Below are positions 1 to 6,759 of a stretch of DNA of 64,000 bases, piece after piece (within the stretch, counting starts at the first letter, position 1; the number at the start of each line of letters is the position of its first letter). The stretch comes from Lachnospiraceae bacterium (GTDB taxonomy: Bacteria; Bacillota; Clostridia; Lachnospirales; Lachnospiraceae). Made by a program: the position numbers and the translations under genes. The notes under the pieces are model-generated. The model had not been told where the DNA came from and ran no database searches. It saw nothing but the letters and a program-made list of their open reading frames with translations. The stretch lies in the NCBI GenBank assembly GCA_017470935.1, contig JAFUXG010000059.1:62001-126000 (forward strand). Reading direction: 5' to 3'.

Positions 1-152
1 TTAGGCTCTGCTCCATCCTCAAACTCCACGATCATCTTAAGAGTCATGAAATTAACCGTTGCATCCTTAACTCCCGTTGTCTTCTTGGCAGCCTCCTCCA
101 TCTTGTTGGCACAGTTAGCACAATCAACTTCGATCTTATAAGTCTTCTTCAT
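1..152 (-). CDS. Heavy-metal-associated (HMA) domain protein, partial
   Basis: This is the N-terminal 50 residues of a CopZ-like metal chaperone or of the metal-binding head of a P-type ATPase; the rest lies beyond base 1. The protein begins MKKTYKIEVDCANCANK. The CxxC pair (CANC) is the metal-ligand motif of the HMA fold, although family members more often have GMTCxxC. An AGAGAGGA ribosome site precedes the ATG at 152. A consensus promoter and an ArsR-type operator lie directly upstream, which suggests induction by a soft metal such as Cd, Zn or Cu. Whether it is a free chaperone or fused to a transporter cannot be seen. Confidence 0.8.
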   Translation of the reverse strand, partial: MKKTYKIEVDCANCANKMEEAAKKTTGVKDATVNFMTLKMIVEFEDGAEP

Positions 153-192
153 AATATTAATCCTCTCTTTCTATATAAAACAAAGAATCAAC

Positions 193-212
193 ATATGAAC
201 AATTATTCATAT
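193..212 (-). promoter_or_regulatory. ArsR/SmtB-type operator
   Basis: ATATGAACAATTATTCATAT, flanked by further symmetric bases (AATCAAC / GTTGATT) so that the dyad spans about 187-220. It matches the imperfect inverted repeat recognised by metal-sensing ArsR/SmtB repressors. It lies between the -10 box and the HMA gene start, where a bound repressor would block transcription. No ArsR gene is in the window. Confidence 0.75.
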
Positions 213-221
213 GTTGATTTG

Positions 222-250
222 ATTATAATACCCGTATTCTATATTGTCAA
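222..250 (-). promoter_or_regulatory. Sigma-A promoter of HMA gene
   Basis: On the minus strand TTGACA (245-250), a 17-base spacer and TATAAT (222-227): a perfect consensus promoter reading into the HMA gene, with the ArsR-type dyad just downstream. Confidence 0.85.
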
Positions 251-353
251 TCCTGTTATCAATATTTTTTCTCAATATCTGAAAGCTTTCTCTGTTTCAA
301 TCGTGACTTCTATTCATTATCTGCATCAGTATCCATTTTGTCCGTATCAGTCT

Positions 354-542
354 TTATTTCACAGTCATTATCCATTCTGCTCTCATCAAAGCTTCCCTTG
401 CTGTCTCTAATAAATCCCACCATAAAGTAGATAGAATTAATACGACTATTACACTGACAATAATGATAACCGGCAATACACCTGCGCCAAAATAAAAACC
501 TTTAGATTCATCCACCACCGGATCGATAACATCTAAAAACAT
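354..542 (-). CDS. Small membrane protein, possibly frameshifted
   Basis: A 62-residue protein with a GAGGAGGG ribosome site and one membrane segment (about residues 21-42, valine/isoleucine rich). The family is not recognised. After the membrane segment the annotated frame reads WWDLLETAREALMRAEW. The overlapping frame, ending at 310, reads FMVGFIRDSKGSFDESRMDN and then an acidic D/K/E tail, which looks more like a natural cytoplasmic tail. The original gene may therefore have been about 77 residues, with a single-base shift near 430. It is small, single-pass and charged-tailed, like the little proteins at 3332 and 3592. Confidence 0.6.
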   Translation of the reverse strand: MFLDVIDPVVDESKGFYFGAGVLPVIIIVSVIVVLILSTLWWDLLETAREALMRAEWIMTVK

Positions 543-700
543 ATCAATACCCTCCTCTAGTCAAATGATTGTAACACATATAACATATAAAAGCCACGGA
601 ATTATTGCATTTACAATTATTCAAAGTTAATAGAGTAATTCACGTACTATGAATATCAGATATTGTTATTTCTCCCATATACTTGATGACAAAACTCCAA

Positions 701-1492
701 TTACTTTCTCACTGTAAGCTCTGCCATGGTAACGTAGTGAAGAATCTCGAACTGTTCCGGTGCTTCGTTAATAAGCATATTCATATGCTCCTCTTCCCAG
801 CTTCTAAGATCAGTTTCCGGCAACGATGCTCCAACTCCCCGACATGCTCTCATTCTTCCATGCCAGCCTTCTCTTGTAAATGGTATCATAACATCATAGT
901 CAATCCTGCTTGTAACATCAAAATATTCCAAATATTCATCCGGAACCGATATCGGATTCCTCTTGTATCCCGAACCGTTCCATCCCGGATTATATTTTAG
1001 AATAATATCCTCACTTCTGCATGCAATCCTATCCTCATAGGGAAGCCATGCCATCCAAAGGATCAGAAATCTTCCATCCTTTTTCAATATACGGGCGAAC
1101 TTAGGTGCCGTAACACTATGGTCAGGATAATATATGCACTGACATGCTGTTATCACGTCAAATGCATTATCCGGGTAATCAATATCTTCAGCCTGACAAG
1201 TGTAAAATTCAATATCCATCCCTGATTCTTTTGCAAGGATACGCGCCTGCCTAATCTTATTCTCAGATATATCAGTGCCCACCCAATTGGCACCATACTT
1301 GTACATTGCTCTTGGAAGTACCCCTGTCCCGGTACCTATATCAAGTATCCTCTGTCCGTCTTTGCCGATACCAAGCTTATATATCTTCTCATAAAAGCTG
1401 TCAGGATATATATCCCTATACTTTGCATAATCCTCTGAAGTCTTTCCCCAGTCAAATGGCCTTCCTGCATCTATATTATCTGACTGCTGCAT
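701..1492 (-). CDS. Class I SAM-dependent methyltransferase
   Basis: A 263-residue cytoplasmic methyltransferase. Motif I, ILDIGTGTGVLPRAM, and the acidic strand-2 residue in VGTDISENKI mark the S-adenosylmethionine site. AFDVITACQCIYY is the motif IV region. The start at 1492 (MQQSDNIDAG) is chosen because TAGGAG lies just upstream; a longer open frame exists but has no ribosome site. The fold resembles Methyltransf_11/25 enzymes. The substrate cannot be told. It is read in the same direction as the ACT protein and TetR gene upstream, with a 91-base gap. Confidence 0.85.
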   Translation of the reverse strand: MQQSDNIDAGRPFDWGKTSEDYAKYRDIYPDSFYEKIYKLGIGKDGQRILDIGTGTGVLPRAMYKYGANWVGTDISENKIRQARILAKESGMDIEFYTCQAEDIDYPDNAFDVITACQCIYYPDHSVTAPKFARILKKDGRFLILWMAWLPYEDRIACRSEDIILKYNPGWNGSGYKRNPISVPDEYLEYFDVTSRIDYDVMIPFTREGWHGRMRACRGVGASLPETDLRSWEEEHMNMLINEAPEQFEILHYVTMAELTVRK

Positions 1493-1583
1493 TATTATTT
1501 CTCCTAAACCCAAAGTAATTGTACAGTTTAACTTATTAACATGGTATTCTATCATACATTTTTCTGACAAACGTCTTTGAGGA

Positions 1584-1949
1584 CTACACGATCTTATACC
1601 CTGCATCTTCCAAGACATTCAGGGCCTTATCGTAATTCTCTTGTTTAACCAAAATATAATCCGTATTGTAGGTTGACACAGCAAATATTCCAATCTTATT
1701 CTCTGCAAGAATCCCGGAAATCTCAGACAATATACCAACCAAAGAAAAATCCAGCACACCTTGAATGCGGAATGCTCTCCATCCATCCTCCCTCTCTGAT
1801 GTGATGCTTGGAGTATCTTCAGTCTTACATACAAGGGATATCTCCTCATCCGTTCTTCCGATGAAATAAAAATCCTTATTAAGATCAATATCATCTGTTG
1901 ATATAAGCCTGCACACCGTCAATTTGTAATCAATTTTCTTAAGCTCCAC
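1584..1949 (-). CDS. ACT domain-containing protein
   Basis: A 121-residue protein resembling the bacterial tandem-ACT family related to CASTOR. The N-terminal half covers the first ACT-like unit; residues about 64-121 (VLDFSLVGILSEISGILAEN then IGIFAVSTYNTDYILV) are a clear second ACT fold with the usual G-I-L-x-x-I helix. Such proteins bind amino acids as sensors; no catalytic residues are apparent. It starts at GTG with GGAG eight bases upstream. It follows the TetR gene by 25 bases and may share its transcript. The ligand is unknown. Confidence 0.8.
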   Translation of the reverse strand: MELKKIDYKLTVCRLISTDDIDLNKDFYFIGRTDEEISLVCKTEDTPSITSEREDGWRAFRIQGVLDFSLVGILSEISGILAENKIGIFAVSTYNTDYILVKQENYDKALNVLEDAGYKIV

Positions 1950-1974
1950 GTTCTTTCTCCTTTATTCTTAATTA

Positions 1975-2586
1975 TCATATCCGTACTATATCAATAAACA
2001 GCTTATTCATATGCTTATATGCACATTCCTGAAACAGCCTCTTTCGTTCTTCTGTCAATTCTCCGCTTAACAGCCACCTTGAAGCATACATGAAGATAGG
2101 CGAATAGAACCTTACTGCCAACGCCGCACTGTCATTATTCTTGATCACATCCATATCAGATAATACAAAGAAAACCTTTGCAAAAAATCTTAAGGGCTTG
2201 TCAAACATCCATTCATCATATATCTTTCTTGTTTCTTCATTATTGAATTGTTCAATTATGAGCAGTCTCATGACCTTATTACAATAATCATCCATTAGAT
2301 ATTCTTCAAAGAAATAAACACATACATTCTCAAAGGAATTAAAGTCAGAATAATCAAAGGATATTGATAATGACTTTTCCAATCTTGACATCAAAAGCGA
2401 GGCATTTGCCTCAAACTTATTAATAATCTCATCTAAAATGGCCTGTTTATTTGTAAAATGGTAATATAAAGAGCTTTCTTTAATATTGACATAGCCGCAT
2501 ATATCCCTGATTGAAACCGCTGAATATCCATACTGTGAGAACAGATCCAATGCAATCTCCAATATCCTGTCTCTTGTACTGCTCAT
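1975..2586 (-). CDS. TetR/AcrR family regulator
   Basis: A 203-residue repressor. The N-terminal helix-turn-helix is clear (RDRILEIALDLFSQYGYSAV, then IKESSLYYHFTNKQAILDEI); the C-terminal ligand domain is divergent. The ATG at 2586 has an AGGGGGG ribosome site, so the upstream in-frame TTG is not used. Its own promoter contains the dyad CTAACAAGTGTTAG in the -35/-10 spacer, so autorepression is likely. The divergent genes from 2740 onwards are the obvious other targets. The ligand is unknown. Confidence 0.9.
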   Translation of the reverse strand: MSSTRDRILEIALDLFSQYGYSAVSIRDICGYVNIKESSLYYHFTNKQAILDEIINKFEANASLLMSRLEKSLSISFDYSDFNSFENVCVYFFEEYLMDDYCNKVMRLLIIEQFNNEETRKIYDEWMFDKPLRFFAKVFFVLSDMDVIKNNDSAALAVRFYSPIFMYASRWLLSGELTEERKRLFQECAYKHMNKLFIDIVRI

Positions 2587-2615
2587 GCAAAGCCCCCCTA
2601 TCAAATGTTATTTAT

Positions 2616-2644
2616 ATAATATCTAACACTTGTTAGGTTGTCAA
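2616..2644 (-). promoter_or_regulatory. tetR promoter with operator in spacer
   Basis: Minus strand: TTGACA (2639-2644), 17 bases, TATTAT (2616-2621). The spacer holds CTAACAAGTGTTAG (2623-2636), a 6-2-6 dyad that is the likely TetR operator. The same 14-mer recurs at 38972-38985. Confidence 0.8.
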
Positions 2645-2671
2645 CAAATATCTTATTATTACCACATGGTA

Positions 2672-2700
2672 TTGAATTTGAAAATTGTTTGTTTTATAAT
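2672..2700 (+). promoter_or_regulatory. Sigma-A promoter, divergent from tetR
   Basis: TTGAAT (2672-2677), a 17-base spacer and TATAAT (2695-2700), reading toward the small membrane protein at 2740. It starts about 30 bases from the TetR promoter, so one regulator could control both directions. Confidence 0.7.
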
Positions 2701-2739
2701 CAGCAAGTAACCTTAATATTATCGCAGGTGAAGAACACT

Positions 2740-3153
2740 ATGAACATGTTTAAAAGGCAAACCAACTTTATACTAATCTTCCTGCTTATCTCATGCATAA
2801 CTGCAATGTTCGGCATGGGCTTAGAGGAGCATGCCTTATCTGATATTGGCAGCAACAATACAAGCTGCATCTCAAACCAATCCTTTACCACCAGCGATAA
2901 TATAACAACAATTCATGTTTCCGAGGGTAATCTTGCCCTTGCAATAATCAAAGGGATCAGGAACAGTTCGCGTCAGAAAACCTTTGGCAGAAACAATGTT
3001 TTGTTAATCTTTATTCTGACAGTTCTGTCAGGAGTATTCCGTTTAACACAGGAGATCTATGGATTCTACCATAGGCTTTACGTAAGGCAGAGATTCTATC
3101 TCATTTCCTACATACATGCCAAGGACGGCTGCAAGCGACTGATTTCATGCTGA
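2740..3153 (+). CDS. Two-pass small membrane protein, unknown
   Basis: A 137-residue protein of no recognised family. It has an N-terminal membrane segment or uncleaved signal (FILIFLLISCITAMFGMG), a serine/threonine/asparagine-rich external stretch, a second membrane segment (LLIFILTVLSGVF) and a basic tail. The start at 2740 is preferred: it follows AGGTGAAG and the promoter at 2672-2700, while the longer frame would start upstream of the mRNA. It is the first gene of a likely TetR-controlled unit. Confidence 0.6.
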   Translation: MNMFKRQTNFILIFLLISCITAMFGMGLEEHALSDIGSNNTSCISNQSFTTSDNITTIHVSEGNLALAIIKGIRNSSRQKTFGRNNVLLIFILTVLSGVFRLTQEIYGFYHRLYVRQRFYLISYIHAKDGCKRLISC

Positions 3154-3331
3154 TGGAAGGCTTTAATCAGCATGGGAGAGGCCCTTTTCTATTATGCTTT
3201 ATTTTGATAGATATTTTATCGGCAAATCCCATCATTTCAACAAAATAATATTGTCTTGACAGGCTGAAAACGACCTCTTTCATCAGCTTCTTTTTGATTT
3301 ACAAAAATTTAATGAAAAGGAGTTTTGAATT

Positions 3332-3478
3332 ATGGGTAATATACTATTATGGATAGTTGTGATTCTTGGCGGCGGATTAAGTCTGATACTCTGTCTTTAT
3401 ATGATCATTTCCATGTTTGTAATGGTCATTTATAAGATATACAGAAAAATCCGATATCATGCTTCTCTCTATGATTGA
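3332..3478 (+). CDS. Tiny single-pass membrane protein
   Basis: A 48-residue protein starting MGNILLWIVVILGGG, with AAAGGAG eleven bases upstream of the ATG. It is one hydrophobic helix followed by a basic cytoplasmic end (YKIYRKIRYH). The family is not recognised. It lies 178 bases after the two-pass protein and just before a repeat-flanked structured leader. The hydrophobic-helix-plus-basic-tail layout also fits a small toxin or a transporter subunit; nothing decides between these. Confidence 0.65.
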   Translation: MGNILLWIVVILGGGLSLILCLYMIISMFVMVIYKIYRKIRYHASLYD

Positions 3479-3483
3479 AAAAA

Positions 3484-3575
3484 GGATGCGGAACTATAAC
3501 TCAGCATCTTTGCGGAGGTGACAAAGCAAAAGTCCTCTGCTGCTAAGGAGCCGAAGCAGGGATGCGGAACTATAA
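3484..3575 (+). ncRNA. Candidate switch-like structured leader
   Basis: The 16-mer GGATGCGGAACTATAA occurs at 3484-3499 and again at 3560-3575. Between the copies, GCATC (3504-3508) can pair with GATGC of either copy. Pairing with the downstream copy closes a three-way junction whose arms are GCGGAGG/CCTCTGC (3512-3518 with 3534-3540, one G-U pair) and TGCT/AGCA (3541-3544 with 3555-3558). The downstream copy abuts the GAGGAGGT ribosome site of the next gene, so the two pairings could switch translation. It does not match a riboswitch class known to me. Confidence 0.4.
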
Positions 3576-3591
3576 TGAGGAGGTAATTATT

Positions 3592-3708
3592 GTGGATATT
3601 ATTGTAATTATATTAGGTGTTATCGCAGTTGCTGCCGGAATCGGCGGATTCATTATGGAACACAGTGGTGGCAGCGATAACGACAAAAACAATGATAAAA
3701 GCAACTAA
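3592..3708 (+). CDS. Tiny membrane protein with acidic tail
   Basis: A 38-residue protein that starts at GTG, seven bases after a strong GAGGAGGT. One glycine/valine/isoleucine helix (IVIILGVIAVAAGIGGFIM) is followed by a hydrophilic tail rich in S, D, N and K. The family is unknown. It lies directly behind the candidate structured leader at 3484-3575 and ahead of the antiporter, so it may be a leader peptide or an accessory protein of the transporter. Confidence 0.6.
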   Translation: MDIIVIILGVIAVAAGIGGFIMEHSGGSDNDKNNDKSN

Positions 3709-3732
3709 TAAAACAAATATAATATAGCTTAT

Positions 3733-3815
3733 TACATGTCTATTCCTGACCATGTAGACAGGATTGTATTACAACACCGAATTTTAGCCAAAGAATTCAC
3801 AGGAATAGACATGTA
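3733..3815. repeat. Long perfect inverted repeat upstream of antiporter
   Basis: TACATGTCTATTCCTG (3733-3748) is exactly complementary to CAGGAATAGACATGTA (3800-3815), a 16-bp stem enclosing 51 bases. There is no T-run after it, so it is not a simple terminator. It ends 24 bases before the antiporter start and would lie in its mRNA leader. It could be a cis-regulatory stem or a small MITE-like insertion. Confidence 0.6.
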
Positions 3816-3839
3816 TTATAAAAAGATTGTGAGAAAAAT

Positions 3840-4880
3840 ATGATAAATATATTGATTTTAATAATAGGTTTTGTAATGCTTATTAAAGGAGCTGACCTCT
3901 TTGTTGACGGAAGCTCCGGGCTTGCAAAGAACTTCAAGGTCCCGGGAGTAATTATCGGTCTTACCATAGTAGCTCTCGGCACCAGCGCACCGGAGCTTGC
4001 AGTAAGCACCTCTGCAGCTCTTTCCGGATCAAATGAGATTGCACTTAGCAACGTTGTAGGCTCCAACATTTTCAACATACTAAGTGTGCTAGGTGTATGC
4101 GCAATAATACATCCCATTCCGGTGGATAGCGGAATAATCAAGCGGGATTTTCCTTTATCAATCATCTCTACTGTTATTGTAATGCTGGTTACGGGCGGAA
4201 TAACCTTACTTACAGGTAATTACAATATATTAACGGATACTTCCGCAGCCAATGCATACAATACCACCGAAAATGTAACTGTCAGCCGTGTTGAATCACC
4301 TTCAATGAGCGACAATGTAGGAGCAGTAACAAGAATCACGGGCGCTTTGTTAATTGCAACATTTATTGTATATATAATCATACTGGTTGCAGAGGCAAGG
4401 AAGAACCCTGAAAAAGAAGAAGCCACTGAACTTAGTCCTATGTGGAAATGTGTACTTTTCATATTAATCGGACTTGCACTTATCGTTGCAGGAGGCCAGG
4501 CAGTTGTATATAGCGCAAAGGAGATTGCAAGAGCATTCGGAATGACTGAAACACTGATTGGACTTACAATAGTTGCCGTCGGCACATCCCTGCCTGAGCT
4601 TGTGACATCCATTGTCGCGGCAAGAAAAGGGGAGACCGGACTTGCAGTCGGTAACGCCGTTGGTTCTAATATCTTCAATCTTCTGCTTATATTAGGTGTA
4701 TCAGCGGTGATCCACCCGGTAGCAGTCAACCTTGCATCAGTATATGATATGTGCATTTTGATCGTGATAAGCATTATAACTTATATTTTTTCTATTACAA
4801 AAAAGACCATCAACCGCCTCGAAGGTGCTGTTATGGTGCTACTCTATGTGGCGGATGTGGTGTTTGCGATTGTAAGGTAG
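3840..4880 (+). CDS. Ca2+/Na+ antiporter, YrbG family
   Basis: A 346-residue integral membrane exchanger with the internal duplication of the cation/Ca2+ exchanger superfamily. The first half carries GTSAPELAVS and NVVGSNIFNILSVLG; the second carries GTSLPELVTS and NAVGSNIFNLLLILG. These are the paired alpha repeats whose acidic and asparagine residues bind Ca2+ and Na+. A hydrophilic loop (about residues 125-165) separates the halves. The ribosome site is weak (TGTGAG), which with the 16-bp inverted repeat just upstream suggests control in the leader. It most likely exports Ca2+ in exchange for Na+. Confidence 0.9.
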   Translation: MINILILIIGFVMLIKGADLFVDGSSGLAKNFKVPGVIIGLTIVALGTSAPELAVSTSAALSGSNEIALSNVVGSNIFNILSVLGVCAIIHPIPVDSGIIKRDFPLSIISTVIVMLVTGGITLLTGNYNILTDTSAANAYNTTENVTVSRVESPSMSDNVGAVTRITGALLIATFIVYIIILVAEARKNPEKEEATELSPMWKCVLFILIGLALIVAGGQAVVYSAKEIARAFGMTETLIGLTIVAVGTSLPELVTSIVAARKGETGLAVGNAVGSNIFNLLLILGVSAVIHPVAVNLASVYDMCILIVISIITYIFSITKKTINRLEGAVMVLLYVADVVFAIVR

Positions 4881-4907
4881 ATGCAGGCTTGTCCAAAAAA
4901 TGAGATT

Positions 4908-4933
4908 AAGCAGGAGGTATACATCTCCTGCTT
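4908..4933. terminator. Hairpin between convergent genes
   Basis: AAGCAGGAG (4908-4916) pairs with CTCCTGCTT (4925-4933), between the antiporter and the convergent minus-strand genes. A-rich and T-rich flanks on each side fit a bidirectional terminator. Confidence 0.6.
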
Positions 4934-4953
4934 ATATCCCTTAAATTATCCGC

Positions 4954-5217
4954 TTAGAATATCTGTCCCGGAAGCTTGAGTTTCTCTTTATACGGGAAAT
5001 CCTTGTCAAATTCCTCAACATCAAAATCCTCTACATAATAGCCCTTTGGTGTCTGATATACTCCTGTAATCCCGTCAAGATATCCCGGAATCAGTTCCTT
5101 ACATAGAAAAAATGAGGAATCAGCATCCTCCGGCAGATCATGATATCTGATACCGAACTTTGAAGAATAATCAAATTCACTCTTGCTTATAACACAGGCT
5201 ATATCTGGTAACTCCAT
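4954..5217 (-). CDS. Hypothetical protein overlapping acetyltransferase
   Basis: An 87-residue frame whose composition looks coding (FFLCKELIPGYLDGITGVYQ, then an acidic stretch and a KLKLPGQIF end). The ATG at 5217 lies inside the 3' end of the acetyltransferase gene in another frame, with a 41-base overlap, and has no clear ribosome site. It is either translationally coupled or the C-terminal part of the acetyltransferase separated by a frameshift. No catalytic motif is recognised. Confidence 0.45.
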   Translation of the reverse strand: MELPDIACVISKSEFDYSSKFGIRYHDLPEDADSSFFLCKELIPGYLDGITGVYQTPKGYYVEDFDVEEFDKDFPYKEKLKLPGQIF

Positions 5218-5770
5218 TATCTGCAGTCACAGTATTATACAGCTCACACCCAAAATGTTGATACATCTTCGCATATTCTTCCATATCCGTATCAAACAAC
5301 AATGGCAAGCCTGATGAATCAGACATTTCCTTAGCAAAATTAATGAGCTCTGTTGCAATCCCCTTTCCCTGATTGTCCTTATTGACACAGACCATCAATG
5401 CATCTATGTGCCGGTTTTTTACATACTTCTCATTTGAATTGCTTATCTGTTTCACAAAGCTTAGAAGTGATTTTATCTTTGAAAACTTTACCTTTGTAAA
5501 CATCCTGCAAAGCATTCGAAGCTGCGGCATTACAGGTTTGTTCCCCGAGTCCTCCAGACCAATGAATCCTGTCATGTCTTCATTTGCATATAGTTCTCCC
5601 GATTGATACACATAATCAACATATAGAGCCATATATGTAAGAACATCCTCCCGCCTTTCATCCGGGGATCCCCAATTATGAAAGAGTTCATTAGTCACAA
5701 ATGCTTCTCCAACAGTCTTTCTTATCATATCCAATTGTTCATCTGAAATATTCTCAATCTTTGTTATCAT
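5177..5770 (-). CDS. GNAT family N-acetyltransferase
   Basis: A 197-residue acyl-CoA N-acyltransferase. The acetyl-CoA loop is seen in VCVNKDNQGKGIATELINFA (Q/R-x-x-G-x-G/A motif), followed by the typical C-terminal L-F-D-T-D-M-E-E-Y and YQHFGCEL segments. The start at 5770 (MITKIENISD) has GAGGA upstream; a GTG four codons earlier overlaps the stop of the preceding gene. The substrate is unknown. It is coupled to the upstream DUF6429-like/GNAT gene, so the two probably form one unit. Confidence 0.85.
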   Translation of the reverse strand: MITKIENISDEQLDMIRKTVGEAFVTNELFHNWGSPDERREDVLTYMALYVDYVYQSGELYANEDMTGFIGLEDSGNKPVMPQLRMLCRMFTKVKFSKIKSLLSFVKQISNSNEKYVKNRHIDALMVCVNKDNQGKGIATELINFAKEMSDSSGLPLLFDTDMEEYAKMYQHFGCELYNTVTADNGVTRYSLCYKQE

Positions 5771-5778
5771 TTTTATCC

Positions 5779-6567
5779 TCACATATTCAACATAATATCC
5801 ATCTCATGCCATTTTTCTCCACCCCATGTGGAATCAGCAATACCTCTGTCTGTAAATCCCATCTTTTCGTACATCTTAACCTTTGAATCCAGACATGTCA
5901 GGATCAGGCTCTTTCTCCCCTTCTCCTTTTCCTTTCTGCAGTAAACATTGACAATCTCCGTGGCAAGTCCAATTCTTCTATATTCCGGAAGTACATCAAG
6001 TCCTAGCAGCATAACATGCTTTCCATCAGGATCATACAGACCTGCATCTGTGAAGAACTCATCACGGAACTTACTTTCATTAGTAGAGATACCATTTAAG
6101 AAACCTGCAATTTTCCCGTTCTCCTTATCCACTGCCACAAGAAATAATTCCGGAGCAGCTTTAATTCTTTCTGCCATCTTATCGGGAGTACATGCCTCAT
6201 TCGGTGGAAAGCATATCTGCTCTATATTAGCAGCCTCATCAATCTCAGATTGTTTGATCTTTCTAAAGTCAAATCTCTCATGTAACATTTTATCCGGAAG
6301 ATTATATTTTTGCAAAATCTCTCTTGCCATCTCTCTTCCCTTTTCTGTCAGATATACATATTTATTATATCCATGCCTTGATTTTGGCTGAATGATCATA
6401 TCATCATTATCCAGCTTCTCCAAAATATCAAAATCGTATCCTTTCCATGCCAATTCTTCAAAACGATAATATTCGGACCTATTATTGAATCTTGTCAGGT
6501 ATATAAGTGCCATTGTAAGTTCTTCAATTGCTTTTTTTCTTGCTTCATCATCAAATTGTTCATTCAT
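5779..6567 (-). CDS. DUF6429-like domain fused to GNAT acetyltransferase
   Basis: A 262-residue two-domain protein. Residues about 10-85 (ALIYLTRFNNRSEYYRFEEL, then KGYDFDILEKL and VYLTEKGREMA) resemble DUF6429, a small winged-helix-like domain. Residues about 100-262 are a GNAT fold with the CoA motif LDVLPEYRRIGLATEIV and a C-terminal KMYEKMGF. The start at 6567 suits the AGAAGGG site better than the ATG at 6576. The fusion suggests an acetyltransferase tethered to a binding or regulatory domain; the target is unknown. Its stop abuts the next GNAT gene. Confidence 0.75.
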   Translation of the reverse strand: MNEQFDDEARKKAIEELTMALIYLTRFNNRSEYYRFEELAWKGYDFDILEKLDNDDMIIQPKSRHGYNKYVYLTEKGREMAREILQKYNLPDKMLHERFDFRKIKQSEIDEAANIEQICFPPNEACTPDKMAERIKAAPELFLVAVDKENGKIAGFLNGISTNESKFRDEFFTDAGLYDPDGKHVMLLGLDVLPEYRRIGLATEIVNVYCRKEKEKGRKSLILTCLDSKVKMYEKMGFTDRGIADSTWGGEKWHEMDIMLNM

Positions 6568-6683
6568 ATATTTCATCCCTTCTATATCTTATTTTTTATA
6601 ACACATATCTTCTATGTAAAGTATTGCTTCCAATTTTCCATATTTATAGTCCCTCAGTTGTTTATGTTTTTCGTCTATCCCAA

Positions 6684-6718
6684 TATTGAACTGTCGCAAA
6701 ATTTGCTACAGTTCAATA
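6684..6718. repeat. Nested palindromic hairpin
   Basis: TATTGAACTGT (6684-6694) pairs with ACAGTTCAATA (6708-6718). The loop itself contains GCAAAATTTGC, another palindrome. It lies between the nuclease gene end and the acetyltransferase promoter region. The T-run AATTTTTC follows on the plus strand, so it may act as a terminator, but neither flanking gene is read on that strand. Confidence 0.5.
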
Positions 6719-6759
6719 AATTTTTCATTCAAAGCATTAACCTGCTACCATATCACACT

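Noticed and set aside
3254..3300. TTGACA followed by GAAAACGACC considered as a promoter with a LytTR half-site
   Set aside because: No -10 box at suitable spacing and no second half-site 21 bases away.
3733..3815. Inverted repeat considered as an intrinsic terminator
   Set aside because: There is a 51-base loop and no T-run on either side, and a gene starts 24 bases later.
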